Positions 19,221 through 27,590 of a DNA stretch of 36,830 nucleotides are shown here, one piece after another. Each line of letters begins with the position of its first letter. Position 1 is the stretch's first letter. The translations under genes and the position numbers were made by a program. The notes beneath the pieces were generated by a model that was not told the DNA's origin, did not search any database, and saw only the letters and a list, made by a program, of their open reading frames with translations. Source of the DNA: Caldisericota bacterium (lineage in GTDB: Bacteria; Caldisericota; Caldisericia; Cryosericales; Cryosericaceae); contig JAPLGH010000074.1 of the NCBI GenBank assembly GCA_026390285.1, positions 1 to 36,830 on the forward strand, read 5' to 3'.

Positions 19221-20513
19221 TCAGGTCGTCGCCGGAGCAGGAATATCGACCGGTACCGTGGTCGTGTTGCCGGCTTTGTCGATTGCAACGATTGTCCCCT
19301 TGATGCCGGTCCTGTTGACCATCATGAGACCAGTATCACCCACTGCAAGGCGCGTGTGCAATGAATCAACACCATCCTTCACGAAGTACGCCTCGTCCAG
19401 GTTGTCCTCCGTAATTGAGATATTCAGCGTGAGCAGTCGGGCCGAGAACGCAGATTGCTGCACAGTCCAGGTGATGACTGGCGCGATCGCGTCGACAGGC
19501 TCATCCCCCGGCTGTGTCCCGGAACCAGACCCTGCCGTCTGCGGAGGGACCGATACAAGTGCGGTCTCCTTGCTTGAATAGACCTTCACGTACTCGGTGT
19601 CGGAAAGAGTGGATACGCTTTGGGCCGTTTTGAAGATGAGGTAAATATACAGCTCTGTACTAGCCGGGATATTGTGGGGCAGGTTCAGGACGAGTTGGCG
19701 CAGGTCGGTCCCTGCCTCGCTGGTGTCATAGACAGTGCTGGACAGAATGGTCGTGGTGAACGGAATGGTACTTACAAGCGGATAAGATGAATACAGCGGC
19801 TGGAGCTTGACAGTTCCGGCCGTCGCCCACAGTGTCGAAAGCCCCTCTGACAACCGAATGGTCATGGTGTCCTCTTGGTCCGGATACACCGGCGCCCCTA
19901 GAAGGTCGAAACCGATCGGATCGTGCCCCGTCAACGCGCCATTGCGACCAGTCTTGATGCGGATCCTGACTCCGGTCATCTGAAAATGCTCGACAACCTG
20001 CTCCAAGCTGAGCGGAGTCAGCTGTGTCAGCGTCGTGACCGAATAGTAGCTCGATATCAGTGTCATTCCGCTCACCGGGTGTTCGAGCGTTATCTGGTAA
20101 TGGCCGGCAGTCCGCGGATTCTGGATCAGTGCCCCGGCCATGATGACCACAACGTGCTCTGTACCAGCCACAAGGTCAACCGGGGCACTTACCTTCAACT
20201 TGTTGCCGGACCACTCAGCACCAGACGTCGGAGATGCCCCGTCGAACAGGATGTCCGACGAAGAAGGATTGCCGTCCTTCGCGCGGGCCACTTCTGTGTC
20301 AAACGTCAGGGTGAGCAAATCCCCTTTGTGAATCGTCGTTGCAGCAGAAAACGTCAGGGTGTACTGGGGTACATCACCTGGATAGTCGTTGGTAACCGCC
20401 ACGTTGAGATATTGACTTGCGGCCTGCACCATCGGTGCCCTGATGACAGCCGTCGCCATGCCAGCCATGGCCAGTGCCACAATGAGAGCAATGGCTGTTG
20501 TCTCTCTTTTCAT
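19221..20513 (-). CDS. Secreted protein with Ig-like/beta-sandwich repeats, hypothetical
   Basis: Signal peptide MKRETTAIALIVALAMAGMATAVIRAPMVQA; beta-rich body; C-terminal DAIAPVITWT...AIDKAGNTTTVPVDI Ig-like pattern. Confidence 0.7.
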   Translation of the reverse strand: MKRETTAIALIVALAMAGMATAVIRAPMVQAASQYLNVAVTNDYPGDVPQYTLTFSAATTIHKGDLLTLTFDTEVARAKDGNPSSSDILFDGASPTSGAEWSGNKLKVSAPVDLVAGTEHVVVIMAGALIQNPRTAGHYQITLEHPVSGMTLISSYYSVTTLTQLTPLSLEQVVEHFQMTGVRIRIKTGRNGALTGHDPIGFDLLGAPVYPDQEDTMTIRLSEGLSTLWATAGTVKLQPLYSSYPLVSTIPFTTTILSSTVYDTSEAGTDLRQLVLNLPHNIPASTELYIYLIFKTAQSVSTLSDTEYVKVYSSKETALVSVPPQTAGSGSGTQPGDEPVDAIAPVITWTVQQSAFSARLLTLNISITEDNLDEAYFVKDGVDSLHTRLAVGDTGLMMVNRTGIKGTIVAIDKAGNTTTVPVDIPAPATT

Positions 20514-20523
20514 AGACTGCCTC

Positions 20524-21765
20524 CTATTCATACCGCAATGCCTCGACGGGCTTCAGCCGGGCAGCTGTGCGGGCAGGGTAGACTCCGAAGAAGACCCCCA
20601 CAGCAATGGAGAAACCGACAGCAAGAAGGATTGAGGAACCAGTTATCACGGTCGTCGTAAATCGGGAAACGACAAAGTCCGAACCAAGAACACTGACGAC
20701 AATCCCCAATACGCCTCCTGAGACGCTCAACAGCGAGGATTCAATGAGAAACTGGACGAGAATGTCGCGTTCACGGGCACCAAGTGCCTTTCGGATGCCT
20801 ATCTCACGGGTCCGTTCCGTTACGGAAACGAGCATGATATTCATGATACCGATACCGCCGACCAGGAGAGAAAGGCCTCCGATAGCCGCAAGTAACGCTG
20901 TCAGGATCGTCATGGCCGACGTCACCAGTGCCGTCATGGCTGCAACATCTTGAATGGTGAAGTCCACTTTCTTGTGTTTGAGTGTCAGGATATCGGTGAT
21001 CTCTGCTATGACTACCTTCGTCTGAGTAGGATCGACGCACTCGATCGTTGTCCGTTGAACACGATTGTGCGCAATACCGAATGACTTCTCTCCAACTGAG
21101 AACGGCAGGACGATTGCTGTATCGACAGAGCTTCCAACCGTCTCACCTTTTGACGCAGCAACGCCAACGACCTTGTAGCTCGCGCCATTGATGCGGATCA
21201 GCTGTCCCACTGCGGATTCATTGGGGAACAGGGTTGTCTGCACAGTGTTGCCAATAACAACATTGCGTGTCCTGTTGCTGACATCGCCATCAGAGATCAT
21301 CCGACCATCGGCGATCGTAACATTCTCAACTTGAAAGTACGTCGGTGTCGCGAAGATTCCGGTGCCCGACATGGTCGTATTCCCATTCTTGATCGTAATG
21401 TTGGTCTGATTCGTCGGCGATACGACAACGGAATAGGTTACTCTTGCCTCGATATACGTCAGGTCTTGCGTCGTGATTTCAGCGCCGGATGATACTCCTG
21501 CCCTGCTGGCAGCAAATCCGCCGGCACCACCTTCTGGATTGCCGCCCATGAGGACATTCGACCTCGCGCCGGCTGTCAGGTATAGGTTGCCGGAGCCGGA
21601 ACTCTGCATTCTGCTTAGAATGCTCTGTTTTGTCCCATTGCCAACTGCCATGAGCATGACAACGGCGGCAATACCGATGATGATTCCCAGCATGGTGAGA
21701 AACGAGCGCATTTTCGCTGCCCATATTGCCCGCGTTGCATTCCGGAAACTATCCCTGAGATCCAT
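20524..21765 (-). CDS. MacB-like ABC transporter permease (FtsX domain)
   Basis: MRSFLTMLGIIIGIAAVVMLMAVGNGTK; ERTREIGIRKALGARERDILVQFLIESSLLS; VGVFFGVYPARTAARLKPVEALRYE. Confidence 0.92.
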   Translation of the reverse strand: MDLRDSFRNATRAIWAAKMRSFLTMLGIIIGIAAVVMLMAVGNGTKQSILSRMQSSGSGNLYLTAGARSNVLMGGNPEGGAGGFAASRAGVSSGAEITTQDLTYIEARVTYSVVVSPTNQTNITIKNGNTTMSGTGIFATPTYFQVENVTIADGRMISDGDVSNRTRNVVIGNTVQTTLFPNESAVGQLIRINGASYKVVGVAASKGETVGSSVDTAIVLPFSVGEKSFGIAHNRVQRTTIECVDPTQTKVVIAEITDILTLKHKKVDFTIQDVAAMTALVTSAMTILTALLAAIGGLSLLVGGIGIMNIMLVSVTERTREIGIRKALGARERDILVQFLIESSLLSVSGGVLGIVVSVLGSDFVVSRFTTTVITGSSILLAVGFSIAVGVFFGVYPARTAARLKPVEALRYE

Positions 21766-21766
21766 T

Positions 21767-22453
21767 CTAGTTCCTCTCGTCGGCCACGACGCGGCCGTCC
21801 TGGATGCGAATCACACGTTCCGCCTGTGCCCCGATGGTATCATCGTGTGTGACGTAGACGATCGTTTTCCCGTCTGCGTGCAAGTCCTTCATGATGTCCA
21901 GGATTTCGCGGGCCCCCTTGGAGTTGAGGTTGCCGGTTGGCTCGTCCGCAAGAATAACCGGCGGATCCATCATCAGGGCCCGTGCAATGGCGACACGCTG
22001 CTGTTCTCCACCCGACATCTCAACAGGGCGATTGTACATGCGATCTTTGAGCCCGACACGCTCCATCAGTTCATGACCGCGAGCTCGTTCATCTCTTCCG
22101 CTCATCACATGCGTGGAGTAGGTGCATGGAAGGAGGACATTCTCCAGAGCGCTCAGGTGCGGCAGCAGGTTATAGGCCTGAAAGACGAATCCTATGTCCC
22201 GGTTCCGAATATGGGCAAGATCATTCGATCGAAGCTCGGAAACATTGTGGTCCTCGAGACGGTATGTACCCGACGTCGGAGTGTCCAGACACCCGAGAAT
22301 ATGCATCAGTGTCGATTTCCCAGAACCCGACGGCCCCATGATTGCAACAAATTCATGTTCGCCGATGTCAAAAGACACGCCGGCAAGAGCATCGATCGTA
22401 ACACTGCCGATCGTATAGGCCTTGCGGATATCACTGAACTCGATCAGGTTCAT
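21767..22453 (-). CDS. ABC transporter ATP-binding protein, MacB/LolD-type (paralog 1)
   Basis: Walker [10 protein letters not shown], signature [14 protein letters not shown], Walker [12 protein letters not shown]; 1 nt from permease gene. Confidence 0.92.
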   Translation of the reverse strand: MNLIEFSDIRKAYTIGSVTIDALAGVSFDIGEHEFVAIMGPSGSGKSTLMHILGCLDTPTSGTYRLEDHNVSELRSNDLAHIRNRDIGFVFQAYNLLPHLSALENVLLPCTYSTHVMSGRDERARGHELMERVGLKDRMYNRPVEMSGGEQQRVAIARALMMDPPVILADEPTGNLNSKGAREILDIMKDLHADGKTIVYVTHDDTIGAQAERVIRIQDGRVVADERN

Positions 22454-22456
22454 GGA

Positions 22457-24424
22457 TTAGTTGCCACCTTGTCGACCCGTTCCGCCCGGGATTCTTACAC
22501 CAGGAATGCCGAATCCACCCGCTCCAGTTTGCGTGGTTGTCGTCGACGACGAGGTTGTAACCGTTGTGCTCGCCGTTCGCAGCACACGGTCTCCCTCTTT
22601 CACTCCAGACTTGATTTCGACGTACTCGTCGCCTTCAATACCCGTTTTGACCTCTGTTCTCGTCATTGTGGTCGTCCTGTCCGCTCCGACTGATACGAGC
22701 GTTACATACGTCTTACCGTTCTGTGTCAGGACCGCCTCAATGGGGACCGCGAGAACCCCTTTCGCGACTGACACGGTGATCGCTGCATCCACCGACATCC
22801 CGTCTACCAGGGTGGACGGATAGTCGGTCATCTGGATCTTGATTGGATACGCGCTCACACTATTGGAGGTTGTGCCAAGTGAATGCGATACATAGGAGAC
22901 CTTGCCGGCGAACGTCTTGCCGGCGTATTCGTCGATCGTCGCAGAGGCGTCCTGGCCAGTTTTCACATTGAGGATATCCACCTCGTCTACGTACGCCGAG
23001 ACGTACCAGCCACTGACGTCCGAGAGCGTTGCCACACTGGTTCCAACGGCAGCGTTGTCTCCGACTGCGACGGTCAGGGCGGTAATCGTCCCAGCCAGTG
23101 GAGCGGTGATGACATAGTTGTCTGCCAGCTCCTTCGTCGCATTGAGTGTGATAAGAGCTTGCTTCTTCGCTTCTTCGTTCGACTGAATCTGGAGTTCGGC
23201 CTTTCGTTGAGTCTCAGGGAACGCCGCCAGGTTCGTCTGTGCTGTTGCAACTGACGCCTTCGCCTGTTCTACGTTGGCTTCCAGCAGTTTCACGTTGTCT
23301 GCCTTGCCGGCAATGGTCTTCTGACCTGTCACCAAGTTCGCCTGTGCTGTTGCCAGTGCTCGCTCGGCCTTGGTCACCGCGAGCTGGGCGGCAGAGATAG
23401 AGTCGTTTTCTGCCAACGAGGTCGCGGTCGTCTGGTAGTTGGCTTCGGCATTGATGAGCGCCATCTGGGCACTCTCTACAGCCATGGCCTGTGCGTCGAT
23501 ATCGCTCTGCGATGCCTTGTTGTCCGTGCTGGCATTCTTCAGATTGTCCTCCGCCTGGTCCAGCGAGGTCTGAGCCTGGTCGACCTGGTTTTGCAGGAGA
23601 GTAAGTCTGTCATCGGACGTTGTGGGACTTTGCGCCGCTTCCTTGAGGCTCACTTGGGCTGAGAGGAGGCTGGACTTCGCCTGATTCACCTGATTCTGCA
23701 GCGTTGTAAGCTGCGCTTCGGTGACGTCCTGCGCCTTCAGGGTCACCAGCTTTGTCTGGGCCATGCTAAGGTTGAATTCCGCCTGTTTCACCGAGAAGTC
23801 CGCCTGCTCCAGCTGCAACTCCGAGGTGTCATTGTCCTGAAGCTTCTTCAGGCTCTTCTGAGCAGTCGCAAGGTTCTCCTGCGCATCGGTCACCTGGTTC
23901 TGCAAATTGGCGATTGTCTGCGTGTCGGCGTCCGTGTCCGTGCTGTTCTTCAGGCTGATCTGGGCTGACAGCAGCTGGGTCTGCGCCTGTGTGACAGCGT
24001 TTTCCAGCTGAGTCTTGGCTGCCGCCAGGTCTGTCGTTTGGGCGGTCTCAAGACTGATCATTGTGGTCCGGTACCGCGACTCGGCAGCGGCAAGGTCAGC
24101 CTGGTAGTCTGTCGAATCGATGCGAGCGATGACCTCTCCCGCGGCAACCTCGTCGCCCTCGTTCTTGGTGACAGCGGTGATAGTACCCGCAGCTTTGGCC
24201 GATAGTGTCACAGTACGCAAAGGATGGATCGTGCCCGAAACCGTCGTCGTCGTGGCGACGTCCCTTTTCGCCACGACATACATCGACGATGCTCCGGTCC
24301 CCCTGGCTGCCAATGCCGAGGCTGCTTTCTTGGCGTTCAGCACCTTCAGTCCTACCACGACGATCGCCGCAACAACAATCAGCGACACAACGGAGACAAT
24401 GACTCGTCGACTCTTTTTGCTCAT
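22457..24424 (-). CDS. Membrane-fusion/adaptor protein (HlyD/MacA-like) with very long coiled coil
   Basis: N-terminal TM (VIVSVVSLIVVAAIVVVGLKV), biotinyl-lipoyl halves (AAGTITAVTKNEGDEVAAGEVIARID ... APLAGTITALTVAVGDNAAVGTSVATL), heptad-like central region; ATG 24424 with TGGAGGAAAC SD. Confidence 0.9.
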   Translation of the reverse strand: MSKKSRRVIVSVVSLIVVAAIVVVGLKVLNAKKAASALAARGTGASSMYVVAKRDVATTTTVSGTIHPLRTVTLSAKAAGTITAVTKNEGDEVAAGEVIARIDSTDYQADLAAAESRYRTTMISLETAQTTDLAAAKTQLENAVTQAQTQLLSAQISLKNSTDTDADTQTIANLQNQVTDAQENLATAQKSLKKLQDNDTSELQLEQADFSVKQAEFNLSMAQTKLVTLKAQDVTEAQLTTLQNQVNQAKSSLLSAQVSLKEAAQSPTTSDDRLTLLQNQVDQAQTSLDQAEDNLKNASTDNKASQSDIDAQAMAVESAQMALINAEANYQTTATSLAENDSISAAQLAVTKAERALATAQANLVTGQKTIAGKADNVKLLEANVEQAKASVATAQTNLAAFPETQRKAELQIQSNEEAKKQALITLNATKELADNYVITAPLAGTITALTVAVGDNAAVGTSVATLSDVSGWYVSAYVDEVDILNVKTGQDASATIDEYAGKTFAGKVSYVSHSLGTTSNSVSAYPIKIQMTDYPSTLVDGMSVDAAITVSVAKGVLAVPIEAVLTQNGKTYVTLVSVGADRTTTMTRTEVKTGIEGDEYVEIKSGVKEGDRVLRTASTTVTTSSSTTTTQTGAGGFGIPGVRIPGGTGRQGGN

Positions 24425-24434
24425 GTTTCCTCCA

Positions 24435-24452
24435 GTGGGCGCCTGCGCCCAC
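24435..24452 (-). promoter_or_regulatory. Perfect 8-bp inverted repeat in the 5' UTR immediately upstream of the adaptor SD
   Basis: Minus strand GTGGGCGC-AG-GCGCCCAC-TGGAGGAAACATG. Confidence 0.5.
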
Positions 24453-24509
24453 ATCTATTGACCAACGCGCTCACTGCACACCGTGACCGCGGCTGGGTTC
24501 GTCCTGCAC

Positions 24510-24540
24510 TGTAATAACCAAGGTTTAAGGATAGATTAAG
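24510..24540 (-). promoter_or_regulatory. Candidate response-regulator box plus promoter of the adaptor/ABC operon
   Basis: Minus strand CTTAATCTATCCTTAAACCTTGGTTATTACAG: CTTAAT/CTTAAA direct repeat, 11-bp period, followed by TGG-TTATTA -10-like element. Confidence 0.55.
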
Positions 24541-24561
24541 AACCACGTCCTGTGCCGGCGA

Positions 24562-25764
24562 TCAGGTAAATCTGACAATGAAGTCCGTGCCCGCTTCGAC
24601 GCTGCTGGTGACGGCTACATGCCATCCATGAAGGTCCGCAATCTTCTTCACAATCGCCAGCCCAAGCCCAAAACCGCGCTGCGTACGCGATGCATCAACC
24701 TGGTAAAATGCTTCAAAAACATGCGACAGATCGTTGGGAGTGATGAACCCCTGGGAATTCCTGACGTGCAGGTCGGTTTCATTGAGTACGACGCTTACTG
24801 TACCGCCCGGTGCATTGAACTTGATGGCATTTTCGATGAGGTTGTTGACAAGCTGGCGCAAAAGCAGGCTGTCTCCCTCGACCGTCACCCCTTCGCCGAT
24901 TGTCGCCTGCATCGTCAGTTCGTGCTCTTTGCAGTTTTCCACGTTCTGGCTAGCCACAGCGGCAACAAGAGCAGACAGGTCGACCTGTCCAAGGTCTGCT
25001 TTCGCCCGGTCCAGCTGGGCGACCTCGAGCAGGCGCTCAACGAGGAGCGACGCGTACTTCACCTGTCCTTTGGCAGCCGTGATGCCCTGCTCGTATTCCC
25101 GCGTCTTCATGGCAACATCAAGGGACGACGAAATACTGGCGAGAGGCGTGCGCAACTCGTGGCTGGCATCCTGGGTGAACTGTTCCAGGCGCGCCTGCGA
25201 TTCATGCACTGGTTGCAGTGTGTGCCGGGAGAAACGCAGGCCGAGAACGTAAGACAGAGCACCCATCAGGACTGTGACGACCAGCAGTTCCAAGGTTTTC
25301 CACCCGAATTCCTGCGGCCCCTGTCGTACGTGTCCTGCGAATTGCACGAATCCAACGACGCTCCCTTCTCTATAGATGGGGCGGGTCACCACTGAATAGG
25401 AGTCGCCGCCCATTTTGGGTGGAGAAAAGGGATCGGCATGCCCAGACGAGGAACCGGCAAACATCTCTCCTTGATAGAGAACAGTCCCATCCGACGCAAG
25501 GATTCGCACGAACGGACGCACAGACGGGTTGAGACCCTGTCCAGCCGCGGCCGGGTTCGCGGAAACCTGGCTGTTGGAGAGAATCTGGTCGACCTGTACG
25601 TTGAGCCCGTGCATCATGCGGTAGTAGAAGATTACGGAATCACTTGTCATGAGAATAAGACCGCTTGCCAGAATGAGAATGCAGACGAGACGCGTGAAGT
25701 TCATGGCTAGTCGTTGTTCGAGACTGAATCTCTTCTCGAACCGTGCTCTCAGAGAATGTCTCAT
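24562..25764 (-). CDS. Two-component sensor histidine kinase
   Basis: Two TM helices, FTQDASHELRTPLASISSSLDVAM H-box, LVNNLIENAIKFN N-box, GFGLGLAIVKKIADLHG G-box. Confidence 0.93.
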   Translation of the reverse strand: MRHSLRARFEKRFSLEQRLAMNFTRLVCILILASGLILMTSDSVIFYYRMMHGLNVQVDQILSNSQVSANPAAAGQGLNPSVRPFVRILASDGTVLYQGEMFAGSSSGHADPFSPPKMGGDSYSVVTRPIYREGSVVGFVQFAGHVRQGPQEFGWKTLELLVVTVLMGALSYVLGLRFSRHTLQPVHESQARLEQFTQDASHELRTPLASISSSLDVAMKTREYEQGITAAKGQVKYASLLVERLLEVAQLDRAKADLGQVDLSALVAAVASQNVENCKEHELTMQATIGEGVTVEGDSLLLRQLVNNLIENAIKFNAPGGTVSVVLNETDLHVRNSQGFITPNDLSHVFEAFYQVDASRTQRGFGLGLAIVKKIADLHGWHVAVTSSVEAGTDFIVRFT

Positions 25765-26426
25765 TGTGCACCCTCGATCATGTATCCTTTTCCAGGAACC
25801 GTCTTTATGATATCTTTCCCGAGTTTGCGCCGCAGGTAGGCGACGTGGACGTCCACCGTCTGGGAGAACATGAGCTCATCATACTCCCCCCAGACCAGCT
25901 CAATGATGTCCAGACGTGTCTTGGCGATGCCGCGGTTGAGCGCAAGGAACTCCAGAAGCGCGTATTCGCGTGGCGCAAGAGCCACCAGCTTGCCGTCCTG
26001 GCGAACCTCGTGAGTGTTGGTATCGACGGTAATGTCGCCGACAGCAATGACGGGGGCCCTGCTCTCACCGCCCCGACGCAGCAGCGCGCGCATGCGGGCG
26101 AGCAGTTCTTCGAGGTCAAATGGCTTGGTGAGGTAGTCGTCAGCTCCGCTGTCCAGACCGGCCACGGCGTTCTGGTGGCCCACTCGCGCCGTCAGCATGA
26201 GAATGGGCATGCTCCGCCCGGCTTGCCGTAGCTGGCGACAGACTTCCAGCCCGTCCATCCGGGGAAGGTTGAGGTCGAGAACGACGAGGGCGTACTCCTC
26301 GGCCAGCCCCTGCTGCAGCCCGGTCTCGCCGTCAAAGGCAAGATCCACACTGTAGGACTCTGTCTCCAGGTACCGCCTGATGTTCTGGGCGAAGTCCTGC
26401 TGGTCTTCAACGACAAGAATATGCAT
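25761..26426 (-). CDS. OmpR/PhoB-family response regulator
   Basis: MHILVVEDQQDFAQNI, VVLDLNLPRMDGLEV, LTKPFDLEELLARM, C-terminal winged helix; stop/start overlap with kinase. Confidence 0.93.
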   Translation of the reverse strand: MHILVVEDQQDFAQNIRRYLETESYSVDLAFDGETGLQQGLAEEYALVVLDLNLPRMDGLEVCRQLRQAGRSMPILMLTARVGHQNAVAGLDSGADDYLTKPFDLEELLARMRALLRRGGESRAPVIAVGDITVDTNTHEVRQDGKLVALAPREYALLEFLALNRGIAKTRLDIIELVWGEYDELMFSQTVDVHVAYLRRKLGKDIIKTVPGKGYMIEGAQ

Positions 26427-26452
26427 CCATCTCTCCTCTCATGCCTGTCATT

Positions 26453-26481
26453 GTACCAGCATGACATAAGAACGGATTAAG
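26453..26481 (-). promoter_or_regulatory. Candidate autoregulatory response-regulator box plus extended -10 promoter
   Basis: Minus strand CTTAATCCGTTCTTATGTCATGCTGGTACAATGAC: CTTAAT/CTTATG direct repeat with 11-bp period and TGG-TACAAT extended -10. Confidence 0.55.
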
Positions 26482-26573
26482 AGGGGACCAGCTCGACGGT
26501 TGGAGAAACGCCACGCGGGACGAATCATGCCTGGTCTCCCGTGGCAACGCATGGAGCTGACCTTAGGCGCTGT

Positions 26574-26735
26574 TCACATCATCCCCGCCCCCGCAAGACT
26601 GAAGTAGTCCTGGCGGGCGCAGCCCATGATGATGTGATCGAGGACGCGGACGCCGACGTACTTGAGGGCCTGGGTGATCTTGTTGGTGGTGTCGATGTCT
26701 TCCTCCGAGCGGTCACACTCCTATCCGGAGTGACG
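26574..26735 (-). pseudogene. radC: radC 3' remnant, copy A
   Basis: Minus strand HSG*ECDRSEEDIDTTNKITQALKYVGVRVLDHIIMGCARQDYFSLAGAGMM*, matches the C-terminus of RadC/JAB-domain proteins; in-frame stop at 26721-26723. Confidence 0.8.
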
Positions 26736-26913
26736 TGCGAGGTGCCCTCCAGGCGATCGGGCAGGAGATGTCGCATACACGAACTCTGTCACTTGAGCAG
26801 AACCAGTCCATGCCGTTCTTGACCGCGTTAGCATCCCTGCTGTTACAAACATGTTTCTATTGACATTGCCCACATTGTGGCTAAGTTCGATAGCGGGTAG
26901 CCTTCGCACCTGC

Positions 26914-26946
26914 GGTCCGGTGACCGATTGGTCGAATGTGGCCGTG
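26914..26946. repeat. Duplicated leader element, copy 1
   Basis: GGTCCGGTGACCGATTGGTCGAATGTGGCCGTG, one mismatch to 31471-31503; lies upstream of paralog 1. Confidence 0.75.
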
Positions 26947-27045
26947 CCAACGCGGCATTCTAGTAGAAGCGTCTCAAGGTCCTGTCATCTGGTCTTGATC
27001 GAGCAGACCTAGGAGTCTTGTGTCCGTCAGCCGGGAGGTGGTTCG

Positions 27046-27468
27046 ATGAACAAGCGCATGCTGTGGTCACGTATTCGAAGTATCGTCGGGCTTGCCGTGA
27101 TGGCTATTGTCCTTGTCGTGTTCGGCGTCAATTGGCAGATCGGCACATTCGGTTGGCTATCCACCGTACTCTTGCTCGCCGTCTTCTTGCTTCCTGTACC
27201 CGTAAGCGGACTAGTGGCACTCGGCGCCTTTCTGGGCAGAAGCCGCTACCGCAGATTCATGTACTGTGCTTTTGTGCTGACACTGTGCGGTACGATCGCG
27301 GTATACCTTCTCATTGGCAATTTTGAAGCCCCCACGGTACCATGGTCGGAATTCGTCGCGGTTGCATATCCCGTCGGTGCAATCCTGAGTCTTGTGGGCG
27401 CTCTGCTTGTCATCGTCGAGTCCTTCCGAGGACCACCTGCCCTCCCGGAGACTGTTGAGACGGCATGA
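27046..27468 (+). CDS. Small four-TM membrane protein, MNKR-x-LWSRI paralog 1
   Basis: MNKRMLWSRIRSIVGLAVMAI...VALGAFLGRSRYRRFMY...LLVIVESFRGPP; SD GGGAGGTGGTTCG-ATG. Confidence 0.75.
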   Translation: MNKRMLWSRIRSIVGLAVMAIVLVVFGVNWQIGTFGWLSTVLLLAVFLLPVPVSGLVALGAFLGRSRYRRFMYCAFVLTLCGTIAVYLLIGNFEAPTVPWSEFVAVAYPVGAILSLVGALLVIVESFRGPPALPETVETA

Positions 27469-27590
27469 GTCCGAGCGAACCTTTCCCGCAGGAGGCGAAG
27501 GACGTGCCGCATATGCTCTACGATGCCATGACTGAAGTGCCACTTGTCTATCCTGTCATACTGTCCTAGGAAGGCAAAACGGAGGGGGCT

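Noticed and set aside
21473-22693. 406-aa + strand ORF opposite permease/ATPase genes
   Set aside because: Antisense of conserved ABC genes; the same shadow recurs opposite the second ATPase (17771-18745), as expected from paralogy, so it is not evidence of coding.
26500-26560. Imperfect inverted repeat CCACGGGA...TCCCGCGTGG as terminator
   Set aside because: Bulged stem with 16-nt loop and no T-tract; too weak to call.
26579-26776. 65-aa minus ORF at radC copy A taken as a gene
   Set aside because: It is the wrong frame of the radC remnant; the frame with homology is interrupted upstream by a stop.
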